Source: Pseudomonas laurylsulfatiphila
GTDB taxonomy: Bacteria > Pseudomonadota > Gammaproteobacteria > Pseudomonadales > Pseudomonadaceae
Direction: 5' to 3'
Assembly (NCBI RefSeq): GCF_002934665.1
Contig: NZ_NIRS01000004.1
Location: forward strand, 722,147-786,146
DNA: 64,000 nucleotides
Shown here: in pieces, positions 39,884 to 48,338 of the stretch
Position numbering within the stretch: position 1 is the stretch's first letter
Layout of the letters: each line of letters starts with the position of its first letter
Notes under the pieces: generated by a model
The model's input: only the letters and a program-made list of their open reading frames with translations
Databases searched by the model: none
What the model was told of the DNA's origin: nothing
Made by a program: the position numbers and the translations under genes

Positions 39884-40648
39884 ATGAGACCGATCCTCAC
39901 GCTCCGCCAATACAGCCACGACCTGATCGTCCACAGCCATGACCACGCTCAACTGGTGTTCGGGCTTTCGGGCGCCCTGGATTTCGAGGTCGACGGCCGT
40001 GGTAGCCAGGTGCGCCAGCAGAGTTTCGTGGTGGTGCCCTCCGGCGCGCATCACGCATGTGGCAGCGCCAATGGCAGTCGCTGCCTGGTGCTGGATGTGC
40101 CCAGCGAGCAATGGGTTGCGCAGTCGTTGGGCGATCACGCCGAGTCCAGCCGACGCTTGCTCGACAACGCCGGCCGCCTGCCCCTGGACGCGGGACAAAG
40201 CCAATTGGTCAGTTGGCTGGCGAACAGTCCGGTCGATGACCCGCTGATCGCACAACAAGGTGCGGTGCTGCTGCTGGCCAGCCTGAACAACGCCAGGCCC
40301 GACGCCGTCGGCGGTCGGCGCCTGCCCTATGCCGCGCTGAATGCACACATCGATCAGTACGCGGCGTACCCGCTGCAGGTGGCCGACCTGGCCCGGGTGG
40401 CCGGCCTCTCCAGTGCCCGTCTGCATGCGCGGTTCGTGGTTGAATGCGGGCAGACGCCGATGGACTACATCCGTAGCCGACGCCTGCACATCGCGGTGGG
40501 CATGCTGCGCAACTCGGCGCTGCCCATCGGCGAGATTGCCAACCGCGTAGGCTACAGCTCCCAGAGTGCCTTCGCGGCGGCGGTGCTGCGCGAGTTCGGG
40601 GCATCGCCCGGGAAACTGCGGCGCGAGGCTGGCGACAAAAAACGCTAG
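39884..40648 (+). CDS. AraC-family regulator with cupin domain
   Basis: A 254-residue regulator: an N-terminal cupin-like sensing domain (HSHDHAQLVFGLSGALDFEV; VVPSGAHHACGSANGSRCLV) and a C-terminal AraC DNA-binding domain (LARVAGLSSARLHARFVVEC; IGEIANRVGYSSQSAFAAAV). It precedes the EamA-type exporter by 71 bases on the same strand and could regulate it. Its ligand is unknown. Confidence 0.88.
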   Translation: MRPILTLRQYSHDLIVHSHDHAQLVFGLSGALDFEVDGRGSQVRQQSFVVVPSGAHHACGSANGSRCLVLDVPSEQWVAQSLGDHAESSRRLLDNAGRLPLDAGQSQLVSWLANSPVDDPLIAQQGAVLLLASLNNARPDAVGGRRLPYAALNAHIDQYAAYPLQVADLARVAGLSSARLHARFVVECGQTPMDYIRSRRLHIAVGMLRNSALPIGEIANRVGYSSQSAFAAAVLREFGASPGKLRREAGDKKR

Positions 40649-40719
40649 TCTGCCGACAGACTTGCCGGGCCATTACGCGCTTCAATGAGGCCTCTGTTCG
40701 TTTGTCGTTAAGGATTGCA

Positions 40720-41613
40720 ATGACTCCCCGTACCGCGCTTGGCGCCTTGCATATCGGCGCATTGATGTTCGGCCTGACCGGCGTGTTCGGCAAACTGGCT
40801 GCCGCATCACCGGCGATCATCGTGTTCGGCCGTGCAGCTTTTGCCGTGCTCGCTCTGGCGTTTTTTGCACGGTTCGCCAGCCAGACGCGCTGGCAGAAAC
40901 TCGAGGCCGTGGACTGGCGTCGGCTGCTGCTCAGCGGCTTGTTGCTCGCCGGGCACTGGGTGAGTTTCTTCATTGCGGTGAAAGTCGCAGGCGTGGCGAT
41001 TGCAACGCTCGGCTTCGCCAGCTTCCCGGCCTTTACCGTGATCCTCGAAGGGTTGATCTTCCGCGAGCGCATTCGCGACAATGAGATTGTGCTGGTGCTG
41101 CTGGTGAGTGTCGGGCTGGTGCTGGTCACGCCCGATTTTGATCTGGCCAGCGGCGCCACCACCGGCCTGCTGTGGGCCGTGGGTTCCGGGCTGTTGTTCG
41201 CCCTGCTGTCGCTGACCAACCGTGCCAGCTCCGGGCGCGTCCCGCCGGTGCAGGCCGCGCTGTGCCAGAACGTGGTGGTTGCCCTATGCCTGCTGCCAGT
41301 GGCGGCGCCTCAATTGAGCGAAGTACGCGCCATCGACTGGCTGTGGATCGGCCTGCTCGGTGTGTTCTGTACCGGTGTCGCCCACAGTCTGTTCGTCGCC
41401 AGCCTGGCGGTGATCAAGGCACGCACCGCCGCCGTGGTGTTCGCCCTGGAGCCGGTCTATGGCATCACCGTCGCCTGGCTGCTGTTCAACGAAAACCCAA
41501 CCCTGCGCATGTTGCTGGGAGGCGCGTTGATCATCGTGGCAATCGTGGTGTCCAGCAGGCTCTCAAGCACTTCCAGTAAGAAAGCCGTTACCGCCGAGGC
41601 CGCGTCTCACTGA
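40720..41613 (+). CDS. EamA-family (DMT superfamily) exporter
   Basis: A 297-residue membrane protein of ten hydrophobic segments made of two EamA repeats (about residues 8-135 and 150-285: VFGRAAFAVLALAFFARFAS; PAFTVILEGLIFRERI; VFALEPVYGITVAWLLFNEN). Such proteins export amino acids or other metabolites; substrate not readable. AAGGATTGCA precedes the ATG. The 3' end overlaps the convergent SelW-like gene by 7 bases. Confidence 0.88.
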   Translation: MTPRTALGALHIGALMFGLTGVFGKLAAASPAIIVFGRAAFAVLALAFFARFASQTRWQKLEAVDWRRLLLSGLLLAGHWVSFFIAVKVAGVAIATLGFASFPAFTVILEGLIFRERIRDNEIVLVLLVSVGLVLVTPDFDLASGATTGLLWAVGSGLLFALLSLTNRASSGRVPPVQAALCQNVVVALCLLPVAAPQLSEVRAIDWLWIGLLGVFCTGVAHSLFVASLAVIKARTAAVVFALEPVYGITVAWLLFNENPTLRMLLGGALIIVAIVVSSRLSSTSSKKAVTAEAASH

Positions 41614-41894
41614 GTGCGGTCGTTGTGTCCCAGGTCGCGGTCCGGGTCGATCTGATCACGGACCCGCTGCTTGAGCACTTTGGCTTCAGGGAAGCCACCG
41701 TCCGCCTTGCGCTCCCAGATCTGCACGGCGTCACAGAAAATATGGAAGACCCCGCCGGTGCCCGGCACCAGAGAAACTTTGCCCAGGTCGTCACCAAAGG
41801 TGCTGAGCAGTTCCTGGGCCAGCCACGCGGCACGCAACAGCCACTGGCATTGCGTGCAATAGGTGATGACGATTTCCGGTTTGTGGGCGGTCAT
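41607..41894 (-). CDS. SelW/SelT-like thioredoxin-fold protein (Rdx family)
   Basis: A 95-residue protein of the selenoprotein W-like family. The redox motif is C-T-Q-C (Cys13, Cys16) in ITYCTQCQWLLRAAWLAQEL, with cysteine where selenocysteine occurs in other members. GTGGVFHIFCDAVQIWERKA is the conserved second half. A redox or glutathione-linked role is presumed from the family, not shown. Confidence 0.9.
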   Translation of the reverse strand: MTAHKPEIVITYCTQCQWLLRAAWLAQELLSTFGDDLGKVSLVPGTGGVFHIFCDAVQIWERKADGGFPEAKVLKQRVRDQIDPDRDLGHNDRTQ

Positions 41895-41927
41895 GATGGG
41901 GCTTGACTCCAGAGTTTGACGACGCCG

Positions 41928-43184
41928 CTATGATAGCCCGGCCGGTGACTGTCGAGTCGGCTGATCAGGTTGTGCCTCTAACCCGAACGCAGGCTCGATC
42001 ATGGCCAGAGCCACCGGTTGCCTGGTCTCGCCTGGGCTGATCACGTCCCAACTCGACGCCATGGACAGCTCCTCCAAGTTGAGCCGGTATTCATCGTCAA
42101 TGGCGGGTTCACCGGACATCGCCAAACCCGGAGCCGCCACGACAGCGGCGACCGGGATGGAATGACGGTTATCCACCCACTCAAGTTCATCATTGGCTGG
42201 CACCCCGTCGCGCTGCGCAGTGGGCGATTGCGTGACGAGCGGCCAGATCACTGGCTCGGTAAAAAACTCAGCCGACGGCTCATGTGGCGACGGCAGAGCC
42301 TCTGAAGCCGTGGCCTGATGCTGCTGGCGCTGGCGGCGAACAAACCAGCCCAGCGCCACCAACGCCATCAGCGCTGACACGCCGGCAATCTGCAACCAGC
42401 CAACCCCGGGAGGTTCAGCAATGGCGGGTGCCGGTGCCACTGCATCAGAAACCATGGGTTGCGCCTTTACCTTCTTGAGTTCAGCCAGTTGGGTTTGCAG
42501 CTCGGCCAACTGTTTTTTCTGGTCGGTGATCAGCTCATCCTGGCCTTGTAGCTTCTCGTTGAGCTCATCGAGAGTGGATTGCAATTGGTGGTTTTGCAGG
42601 GTGCTTGCAGCCAGTTGCTCCACAGCGGGATCGACCATGGAGACGTCAGTTGCTGGCGTCGTCTTTGCCACGGGGGGCGGCGTTTCGACCGGTTGAACCC
42701 TGGGGAATGCGGACGCAGCGGAACTGGAAACCGGTTCATCGGTGGCGGCAACAATGCCTGGCGAACCCGGCGGATCGATCAGTACCGTGTACTCGCGCAA
42801 TAACCGGGCGCCGGGCTGATTGAGCTGCACGAGGAAATTCAGGAAGGGTTCACTGACCGGTTTGCTGGATGTCACCTGGATCACGCTGCGCTTGCCGCGC
42901 AGGACCGGGGTGAATTTCAGATTGTCGAGGAAAAAGACCCGGTCGACCCCGGCACGGCTGAACTCGTCTGCCGTTGCCAGGCTCACCGACAGCTCGCCCT
43001 CCTCCAGGCCACCCGCATCCACCAGGGCGATATCGGCACGCAGCGGTTGATTCAGCGCCGAATGCAGGGTGATTTCACCCAGGCCCAGCGCCGGAGCCCA
43101 TGCCGAGTAAGTGATCGCCACGCCAGCCAGCAACCCCTGTGAACAACCGCGCAAAACCAACCGCCAACACTTGAGCATGAGCAT
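41928..43184 (-). CDS. Short FimV-like protein
   Basis: A 418-residue inner-membrane protein. The signal region ends at ALGLGEITLHSALNQPLRAD, the conserved FimV N-terminal domain; the periplasmic part runs to about residue 150 (FLVQLNQPGARLLREYTVLI). Then come a Pro/Ala linker, a coiled coil (about 190-245, LQSTLDELNEKLQGQDELIT), a membrane segment (WLQIAGVSALMALVALGWFV) and a cytoplasmic tail of about 130 residues. It lacks the TPR/FimV C-terminal domain of full FimV (usually over 800 residues), so it is a shorter paralogue, possibly tied to polar or peptidoglycan functions. Confidence 0.8.
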   Translation of the reverse strand: MLMLKCWRLVLRGCSQGLLAGVAITYSAWAPALGLGEITLHSALNQPLRADIALVDAGGLEEGELSVSLATADEFSRAGVDRVFFLDNLKFTPVLRGKRSVIQVTSSKPVSEPFLNFLVQLNQPGARLLREYTVLIDPPGSPGIVAATDEPVSSSAASAFPRVQPVETPPPVAKTTPATDVSMVDPAVEQLAASTLQNHQLQSTLDELNEKLQGQDELITDQKKQLAELQTQLAELKKVKAQPMVSDAVAPAPAIAEPPGVGWLQIAGVSALMALVALGWFVRRQRQQHQATASEALPSPHEPSAEFFTEPVIWPLVTQSPTAQRDGVPANDELEWVDNRHSIPVAAVVAAPGLAMSGEPAIDDEYRLNLEELSMASSWDVISPGETRQPVALAMIEPAFGLEAQPDQPTRQSPAGLS

Positions 43185-43214
43185 CCTTGAGATCTACAAA
43201 AACTACCCGTACGC

Positions 43215-43235
43215 GTTCGTACATCCGTTACGAAC
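43215..43235. promoter_or_regulatory. Inverted repeat upstream of the FimV-like gene
   Basis: GTTCGTA and TACGAAC are separated by 7 bases, about 30-50 bases before the FimV-like start. It may be an operator or a 5' hairpin; nothing specific is known. Confidence 0.3.
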
Positions 43236-43305
43236 ACGATATCGCCGAGTAGTTCTTATAGTCTGCGCAATGCGGTCTCTCAAAAACCTGGCAGTCGGTT
43301 ATGCC

Positions 43306-43740
43306 TCAGGATTTTTCAAGGTTGCCCAGGATATGCCCGTGAACCCGCATGCACACCTTCAAATCCGCCTCATCGACGCCTTCGAACAGTTCGTGACGCA
43401 GTTGCGTGGCAATGGTTTCAATTTGTTCGATCAGGGGAAGCGCCGGGGCGCAGAGCACGATTTTCTTCGCCCGACGGTCTTCCAGCACAGCCTGGCGTTG
43501 CACCAGACCCTGGCTTTCCAGACTGTCGAGCAAACGGGCCAGGGTCGGGCCTTCGACGCCAACGCTTTGTGCCAGCTCCCGCTGGGTCGGAGCTTCTTCG
43601 AAACGGGCCAGGTGCAGCAGCACCAGCCAGCGCGCCTGGGACAAGCCCATGCCCGCCAGACGGCGGTCCAGTTCGGCACGCCAGCCACGGGACATCTGGG
43701 CCAATTGCATGCCAAAGCGGTGTTGATCGGTTAACGGCAT
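43306..43740 (-). CDS. MarR-family transcriptional regulator
   Basis: A 144-residue winged-helix regulator (RFGMQLAQMSRGWRAELDRR; PTQRELAQSVGVEGPTLARL; LDSLESQGLVQRQAVLEDRR). The D-R-R wing motif is clear. It resembles SlyA-type MarR proteins that respond to small phenolic or redox ligands. The adjacent recQ is in the same orientation upstream. A palindrome 34 bases upstream of the ATG is a likely self-operator. Confidence 0.9.
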   Translation of the reverse strand: MPLTDQHRFGMQLAQMSRGWRAELDRRLAGMGLSQARWLVLLHLARFEEAPTQRELAQSVGVEGPTLARLLDSLESQGLVQRQAVLEDRRAKKIVLCAPALPLIEQIETIATQLRHELFEGVDEADLKVCMRVHGHILGNLEKS

Positions 43741-43773
43741 AAAACACTCATGATTAGACTGAAATAAATAAAA

Positions 43774-43786
43774 ACTAATTATTAGT
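43774..43786. promoter_or_regulatory. Possible MarR operator
   Basis: ACTAAT-T-ATTAGT is a 13-base perfect palindrome in the AT-rich region just before the marR-type gene, overlapping where its promoter should be. MarR proteins bind AT-rich palindromes of this type. A separate GC-rich palindrome GCCTCGG-T-CCGAGGC lies at 43800-43814. Confidence 0.45.
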
Positions 43787-43859
43787 CAGCTAAGCATGAG
43801 CCTCGGTCCGAGGCAAGGCTTGATCTGTACTGAATCGTTACATCAGCACTACAGATTTC

Positions 43860-45986
43860 TCAAATCTCGAATTCCGACTGCAAGGCAGCGCGAACACAGT
43901 ACAAAACCCCTTCCGGTACCCGGCCGGCGAACAGCGCGGCGATCTCGGAAACCGGCGGCAATTCGCCTTCGCCATCGAGGAAGGCGTCCTGGACTTCACC
44001 CATCAGGTCCTCAGGCAGATCCAGCGCCTGCTCCAGCGACAACTGCTGCTTGCCGATCGCTTCGGCCAGCATGGTGTAGACGTTCTTTTCCGAGCACTGC
44101 AACTGACCGGCGATCTGCACCGGTGTCATCCCGGCCCGCGCCAGCGTGATCAGTTCGTGACGTACGTCGGCCACGGGTTTCGGTGCCTGGACCTGGCCGC
44201 CGAGTACTTCGAGGAAGGCCTCGCCGTAACGCTCCAGCTTGCGCGCGCCGACGCCGCTGACCGCGGCCATTTCCGCCAGCGAGCTCGGCTGGCTGCGCAG
44301 CATTTCCAGCAAGGTCGAGTCGGGGAAGATGACATACGGCGGCACGCCATGTTCTTCGGCGAGCTTGCGCCGCAGGGCACGCAGGGCTTCCCACTGTTCG
44401 CGCTCCTCGCCACGGACCAGTTGGCTCGCCTGGCTCTTGCTGCTTTTCGCCACGGTCTGCGCCTTGAGATCGCGGCGCAACGCCAGGGTCACCTCGCCTT
44501 TGAGCAGCGGCCGGCAACTGTCGCTCAGGCGCAAGCCACCGTAGCCTTCGAGGTCGATGTCGGCCAGACCACGGGCCACCAGTTGGCGGAACAACGAGCG
44601 CCACTCGCCCTCCGCCATCGCCTTGCCGACACCAAACACCGAAAGATGCTGATGGCCGAAGTTACGGACCTTTTCGTTGTCCTTGCCCAGCAATACATCC
44701 ACCAGGTGCCCGACGCCGTAGCGCTGACCGGTGCGGTAGATCGCCGAAAGCGCCTGCCGCGCGGGCTCGGTGGCATCCCAGGTCTGCACGCCGTCGACGC
44801 AGTTGTCGCAATGACCGCAAGGCTGGGGCATGTCCTCGTCGAAGTAGGCCAGCAGCGTTTGCCGACGGCAGCGGGTTTCTTCACACAGGGAAAGCATGGC
44901 GTCGAGCTTGTGCTGCTCCAGGCGTTTGTGGCGCTCGTCGCCTTCGGAGTTCTGCAGCATCTGCTTGAGCATCACCACGTCTTGCAGGCCGTAGGCCATC
45001 CAGGCGTCTGCCGGCAGGCCGTCACGGCCGCCACGGCCGGTTTCCTGGTAGTAGGCCTCCAGGGATTTCGGCAAATCGAGATGCGCGACAAAACGCACGT
45101 TGGGCTTGTCGATGCCCATGCCGAACGCCACGGTGGCAACCATGATCAGGCCTTCTTCGTTGAGGAAGCGCTTCTGATGGTAAGCCCGCAAATCGTTGGG
45201 CAGACCGGCGTGGTACGGCAGCGCCGGGAAGCCCTGCTCGCTGAGGAACGCGGCGACTTCCTCGACTTTCTTGCGCGACAGGCAATACACGATGCCGGCA
45301 TCGCTGCGGCGTTCGGCGAGGAACGCCAACAACTGCTTGCGCGGCTGCTCCTTGGGCACGATGCGATAAAAGATGTTCGGTCGGTCGAAGCTCGACAGGA
45401 AGCGCTCGGCGTCTTGCAGGTGCAGCCGGGTGACGATTTCTTCCCGGGTGCGTTTGTCGGCCGTGGCGGTCAGGGCGATGCGCGGCACGTCGGGGAACAT
45501 CTCCGCCAACTGGCCCAGTTGCAGGTATTCCGGACGGAAGTCATGACCCCATTGCGACACGCAGTGGGCTTCGTCGATGGCGAACAGGGAAATGTTCAGT
45601 CCCTGCAGAAATGACAGCATTCGCGGCTGGACCAGACGCTCTGGCGCCAGATAGAGCATTTTCACTTCACCGCGGCGGATGCGGGCGGCGAGGTCGCGCT
45701 GTTGCTCGGCGCTGAGGGTGGAGTTCAACGCGGCGGCGGCCACGCCCAGCTCTTCGAGGGTCGCGACCTGGTCGTCCATCAGGGCGATCAGCGGCGAGAC
45801 CACCACGGCCAGGCCTTCGCGCAGCAGCGCCGGGACCTGGAAACACAATGACTTGCCGCCACCGGTAGGCATCAGGACCAGGGCATCGCCACCGCTGGCC
45901 ACGCGCTCAATGATTGCACCCTGGCGACCACGGAAACTGTCGTAGCCGAAGATGTCCTTGAGGACGCGTTGAGCCTGTTCGAGCAT
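43860..45986 (-). CDS. recQ: RecQ, ATP-dependent DNA helicase
   Basis: A 708-residue 3'-5' helicase. Motifs in order: Q-rich motif 0 (FGYDSFRGRQGAIIE), Walker A MPTGGGKSLC, DEAH in FAIDEAHCVSQWGHDFRPEY, ALTATAD, and motif VI QETGRGGRDG. A zinc-binding cluster (CEETRCRR ... PCGHCDNC) and winged helix make up the RQC region; an HRDC domain follows (about residues 520-600). The C-terminal extension of about 100 residues is usual for Pseudomonas RecQ. It acts in recombinational repair. Confidence 0.97.
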   Translation of the reverse strand: MLEQAQRVLKDIFGYDSFRGRQGAIIERVASGGDALVLMPTGGGKSLCFQVPALLREGLAVVVSPLIALMDDQVATLEELGVAAAALNSTLSAEQQRDLAARIRRGEVKMLYLAPERLVQPRMLSFLQGLNISLFAIDEAHCVSQWGHDFRPEYLQLGQLAEMFPDVPRIALTATADKRTREEIVTRLHLQDAERFLSSFDRPNIFYRIVPKEQPRKQLLAFLAERRSDAGIVYCLSRKKVEEVAAFLSEQGFPALPYHAGLPNDLRAYHQKRFLNEEGLIMVATVAFGMGIDKPNVRFVAHLDLPKSLEAYYQETGRGGRDGLPADAWMAYGLQDVVMLKQMLQNSEGDERHKRLEQHKLDAMLSLCEETRCRRQTLLAYFDEDMPQPCGHCDNCVDGVQTWDATEPARQALSAIYRTGQRYGVGHLVDVLLGKDNEKVRNFGHQHLSVFGVGKAMAEGEWRSLFRQLVARGLADIDLEGYGGLRLSDSCRPLLKGEVTLALRRDLKAQTVAKSSKSQASQLVRGEEREQWEALRALRRKLAEEHGVPPYVIFPDSTLLEMLRSQPSSLAEMAAVSGVGARKLERYGEAFLEVLGGQVQAPKPVADVRHELITLARAGMTPVQIAGQLQCSEKNVYTMLAEAIGKQQLSLEQALDLPEDLMGEVQDAFLDGEGELPPVSEIAALFAGRVPEGVLYCVRAALQSEFEI

Positions 45987-46185
45987 AGAAACTCCAAAAA
46001 ATCACCGAAACATCCCTGCAAGGCTGGTTCAGAACCCGCGACGCTGCACCGACAAATCGTAAGTGCGCATTGCATGACGCTTCACATTTCAGCCGTGAAG
46101 CCAGCAGGGCATCACAAAACGCGCGAGTATACCCGAGCCCTGTCCGGCAAAGGGCACCGCTGATAAGAGGGAATGGACATGATTC
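45987..46185. other. Intergenic region before recQ, no gene recognised
   Basis: About 200 bases between recQ and a REP pair. It should hold the recQ promoter on the minus strand; no clear motif or small gene was found. Confidence 0.4.
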
Positions 46186-46271
46186 CTGTAGGAGCTGCCG
46201 AAGGCTGCGATCTTTTGATCTTGTCTTTAAAAAGAAAAATCAAAAGATCGCAGCCTTCGGCAGCTCCTACG
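46186..46271. repeat. REP pair (family A) between recQ and the YecA-like gene
   Basis: CTGTAGGAGCTGCCGAAGGC at 46186 and its inverse ending GGCAGCTCCTAC at about 46270, with a spacer of roughly 25 bases. Confidence 0.85.
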
Positions 46272-46281
46272 GGGAGAGACC

Positions 46282-46329
46282 ATGGGCAAATATGCCGTGC
46301 GGCTGGCCCAAGCGCTCAAGAAGGCCTAG
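46282..46329 (+). CDS. Possible 15-residue peptide upstream of the YecA-like gene
   Basis: MGKYAVRLAQALKKA followed by TAG, preceded by GGGGAGAG at 5 bases. It ends 37 bases before the next gene. The peptide is basic and amphipathic. It may be a leader peptide, a decayed gene end or chance. Confidence 0.3.
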   Translation: MGKYAVRLAQALKKA

Positions 46330-46366
46330 AATTCCCGCATCGAACATTCCCCAAGGTAGTCCTTTA

Positions 46367-46954
46367 ATGTCCTTCGCTGAGCAACTAACCCGCCTGCAAG
46401 TCTTCCTCGACGCTGATGAACTGCATGACGAGGCGCTGGACTACGTGGCCGCCCACGGCTACCTCACTGCGCTGTCGATCTGTTCCGAAGTGGTCCCGGA
46501 CCGTGAATGGATCGACGCACTGTTCGCCGAAGAGCCGCATTACAGTGGCGAAGCCCAGCGCGAAGAGATCGAAGCCACGCTGATCGGCCTCAAGGCCCAC
46601 ATCGCCCGTCAACTGGCCTCCGACGAGGAGTTCGAGTTGCCGTGCGACCTGGACCTGGGCGACGACCCGGACGATTCCGAACTGCGCGGCTGGTGCATCG
46701 GGTTCATGGAGGGCGTGTTCCTGCGCGAAGAAGCCTGGTTTGAAACCGCCGAAGACGAAGTCAGCGAAATGCTGCTGCCGATCATGGTCGGTTCGGGCCT
46801 GTTCGACGAGCAACCGGAGTTCTCCGACATTGCCGCCGACGCCAACCTGATGGACGACATGATCGTGCAGATCCCGGAAGCCCTGACTGCGCTGTACCTG
46901 CTGTGCAACGCACCAGACGAAAAACCGGCGATTCTCAAACCCCGTCACCACTAA
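46367..46954 (+). CDS. YecA/UPF0149-family protein
   Basis: A 195-residue acidic cytosolic protein (MSFAEQLTRLQVFLDADELH; GYLTALSICSEVVPDREWID; LRGWCIGFMEGVFLREEAWF) typical of the UPF0149/YgfB-YecA family. It lacks the C-terminal SEC-C zinc motif of E. coli YecA. The start at 46367 has AAGG about 12 bases upstream. The family function is largely unknown. The YbaN-like gene follows after 10 bases. Confidence 0.85.
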   Translation: MSFAEQLTRLQVFLDADELHDEALDYVAAHGYLTALSICSEVVPDREWIDALFAEEPHYSGEAQREEIEATLIGLKAHIARQLASDEEFELPCDLDLGDDPDDSELRGWCIGFMEGVFLREEAWFETAEDEVSEMLLPIMVGSGLFDEQPEFSDIAADANLMDDMIVQIPEALTALYLLCNAPDEKPAILKPRHH

Positions 46955-46964
46955 GGTTCTGCCT

Positions 46965-47360
46965 ATGGACAATCCCATAGGCAACCGCCCCCTGATGTTG
47001 CGCTACGTGCTGCTGGCCATCGGCTGGCTGAGCGTAGCGTTGGGGGTCATCGGAATCTTCCTGCCGGTATTGCCCACCACCCCCTTCCTGCTGCTGGCAG
47101 CCGCCTGCTTTGCCCGCAGTTCGCCGCGCTTCTATCAATGGCTGGTCGAGCATCCGCGGCTGGGTCCGTGGATTCGCGATTACCTCGACGGCAACGGCAT
47201 TCCGCTCAAGGGCAAGGTCTACGCCATCGGCCTGATGTGGGCGAGCATCCTGTTCTCCTGCTATCTGGTGCCGCTGCCTTGGGCACGGGGGTTCATGCTG
47301 ACCAGTGCGGTGCTGGTGACGATCTACATCCTCAGGCAAAAAACCCTGCGCAAATCCTGA
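46965..47360 (+). CDS. ybaN: YbaN-like (DUF454) inner-membrane protein
   Basis: A 131-residue protein with three or four hydrophobic segments and the DUF454 core GVIGIFLPVLPTTPFLLLAA, CFARSSPRFYQWLVEHPRLG and IRDYLDGNGIPLKGK. The family function is unknown. It is 10 bases after the YecA-like gene and probably cotranscribed. Confidence 0.88.
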   Translation: MDNPIGNRPLMLRYVLLAIGWLSVALGVIGIFLPVLPTTPFLLLAAACFARSSPRFYQWLVEHPRLGPWIRDYLDGNGIPLKGKVYAIGLMWASILFSCYLVPLPWARGFMLTSAVLVTIYILRQKTLRKS

Positions 47361-47374
47361 AGTCTCTCGGGGCC

Positions 47375-47526
47375 TTGTGGCGAGGGAGCTTGTCGGATCG
47401 CCGCACCGTCCCGCTGGGTTGCGAAGCGACCCCCAAACCATTCGATCCAGGTTCCCCTGGTACACCGCGCTCACCTGTTCTGCGACTGCTGCGCAGCCGA
47501 GCGGGAGCAAGCTCCCTCGCCACAGG
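47375..47526. repeat. REP-like pair of a third type (family C)
   Basis: TTGTGGCGAGGGAGCTTG (47375) and its inverse CAAGCTCCCTCGCCACA (ending 47526) flank about 115 bases that contain smaller palindromes (for example GCGACTGCTGCGCAGCCGAGC). This TGGCGAGGGAGC element is another REP class of pseudomonads. It separates ybaN from lapG. Confidence 0.75.
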
Positions 47527-47608
47527 TGCTGTAGGCGACCCGACGACCTACCCTCCCCCTGCAAAATCTCCACCTAAACTCCACGAACCTACACTCGAGC
47601 AGCCAGAC

Positions 47609-48316
47609 ATGGCCCGCAGTCTGCGTAGTCCAGGATGGCCAGCGCTCCGACTTCGGCTCGGCGGATGGTTGCTGCTGGCCGGTTTGCTACTGACCGTTTT
47701 CAGTGGCGTCCAGGCCGACTGGGATTTTGCGCAGATCCTGCAAACCGTGGAAAAACGCTACGGCCCACTGGGACCGGCACGAAACCGGATCGAGGCGTGG
47801 AGTCAGATGCTGCAAAGTGCACGCGGTGCGCCCGAACGTGAGCAACTCAACGCGGTGAACCGCTTCTTCAATCAGCAGTTGAATTTCCAGGACGACACGC
47901 GCATCTGGCAACAGACCGATTACTGGGCCACGCCCGTCGAAGCCCTGATCAAGGGTGCCGCCGATTGCGAAGACTACGCGCTGGCGAAGTATTTCAGCCT
48001 GCGCCGACTCGGTTTTCCCAGCGAAAAACTGCGCGTCACCTACGTCAAGGCTCTGAGCCAGAACCAGGCGCACATGGTGCTGACGTTCTACAGCGCCCCC
48101 ACGGCCGATCCACTGGTGCTGGACAACCTGATTGGCGATATCCGCCCCGCCTCCCAACGCAAAGACTTGCTGCCGGTGTACGCCTTCAACGCCGAAGGCC
48201 TGTACCTGCCGGGAAAGAACGGCGGGCAACGCAGCAGCGACTCGAAGAAGCTGTCGCGCTGGCAGGACGTGTTGAAAAAGATGCAGAGCGAAGGGTTCGA
48301 CATCGGCGACGGCTAA
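47609..48316 (+). CDS. lapG: LapG, periplasmic cysteine protease releasing LapA-type adhesins
   Basis: A 235-residue transglutaminase-like cysteine protease. A signal/anchor segment (residues 14-35) leads to the catalytic domain with Cys120 (GAADCEDYALAKYFS), His155 (AHMVLTFY) and Asp172 (LVLDNL), spaced as in known LapG. LapG cuts the N-terminus of the outer-membrane-retained adhesin LapA when c-di-GMP is low, freeing cells from biofilm. It is held inactive by LapD. lapD follows after 22 bases. ATG at 47609 gives a normal signal sequence. Confidence 0.95.
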   Translation: MARSLRSPGWPALRLRLGGWLLLAGLLLTVFSGVQADWDFAQILQTVEKRYGPLGPARNRIEAWSQMLQSARGAPEREQLNAVNRFFNQQLNFQDDTRIWQQTDYWATPVEALIKGAADCEDYALAKYFSLRRLGFPSEKLRVTYVKALSQNQAHMVLTFYSAPTADPLVLDNLIGDIRPASQRKDLLPVYAFNAEGLYLPGKNGGQRSSDSKKLSRWQDVLKKMQSEGFDIGDG

Positions 48317-48338
48317 CCGCCATGGCAAGGAGCGAGAC

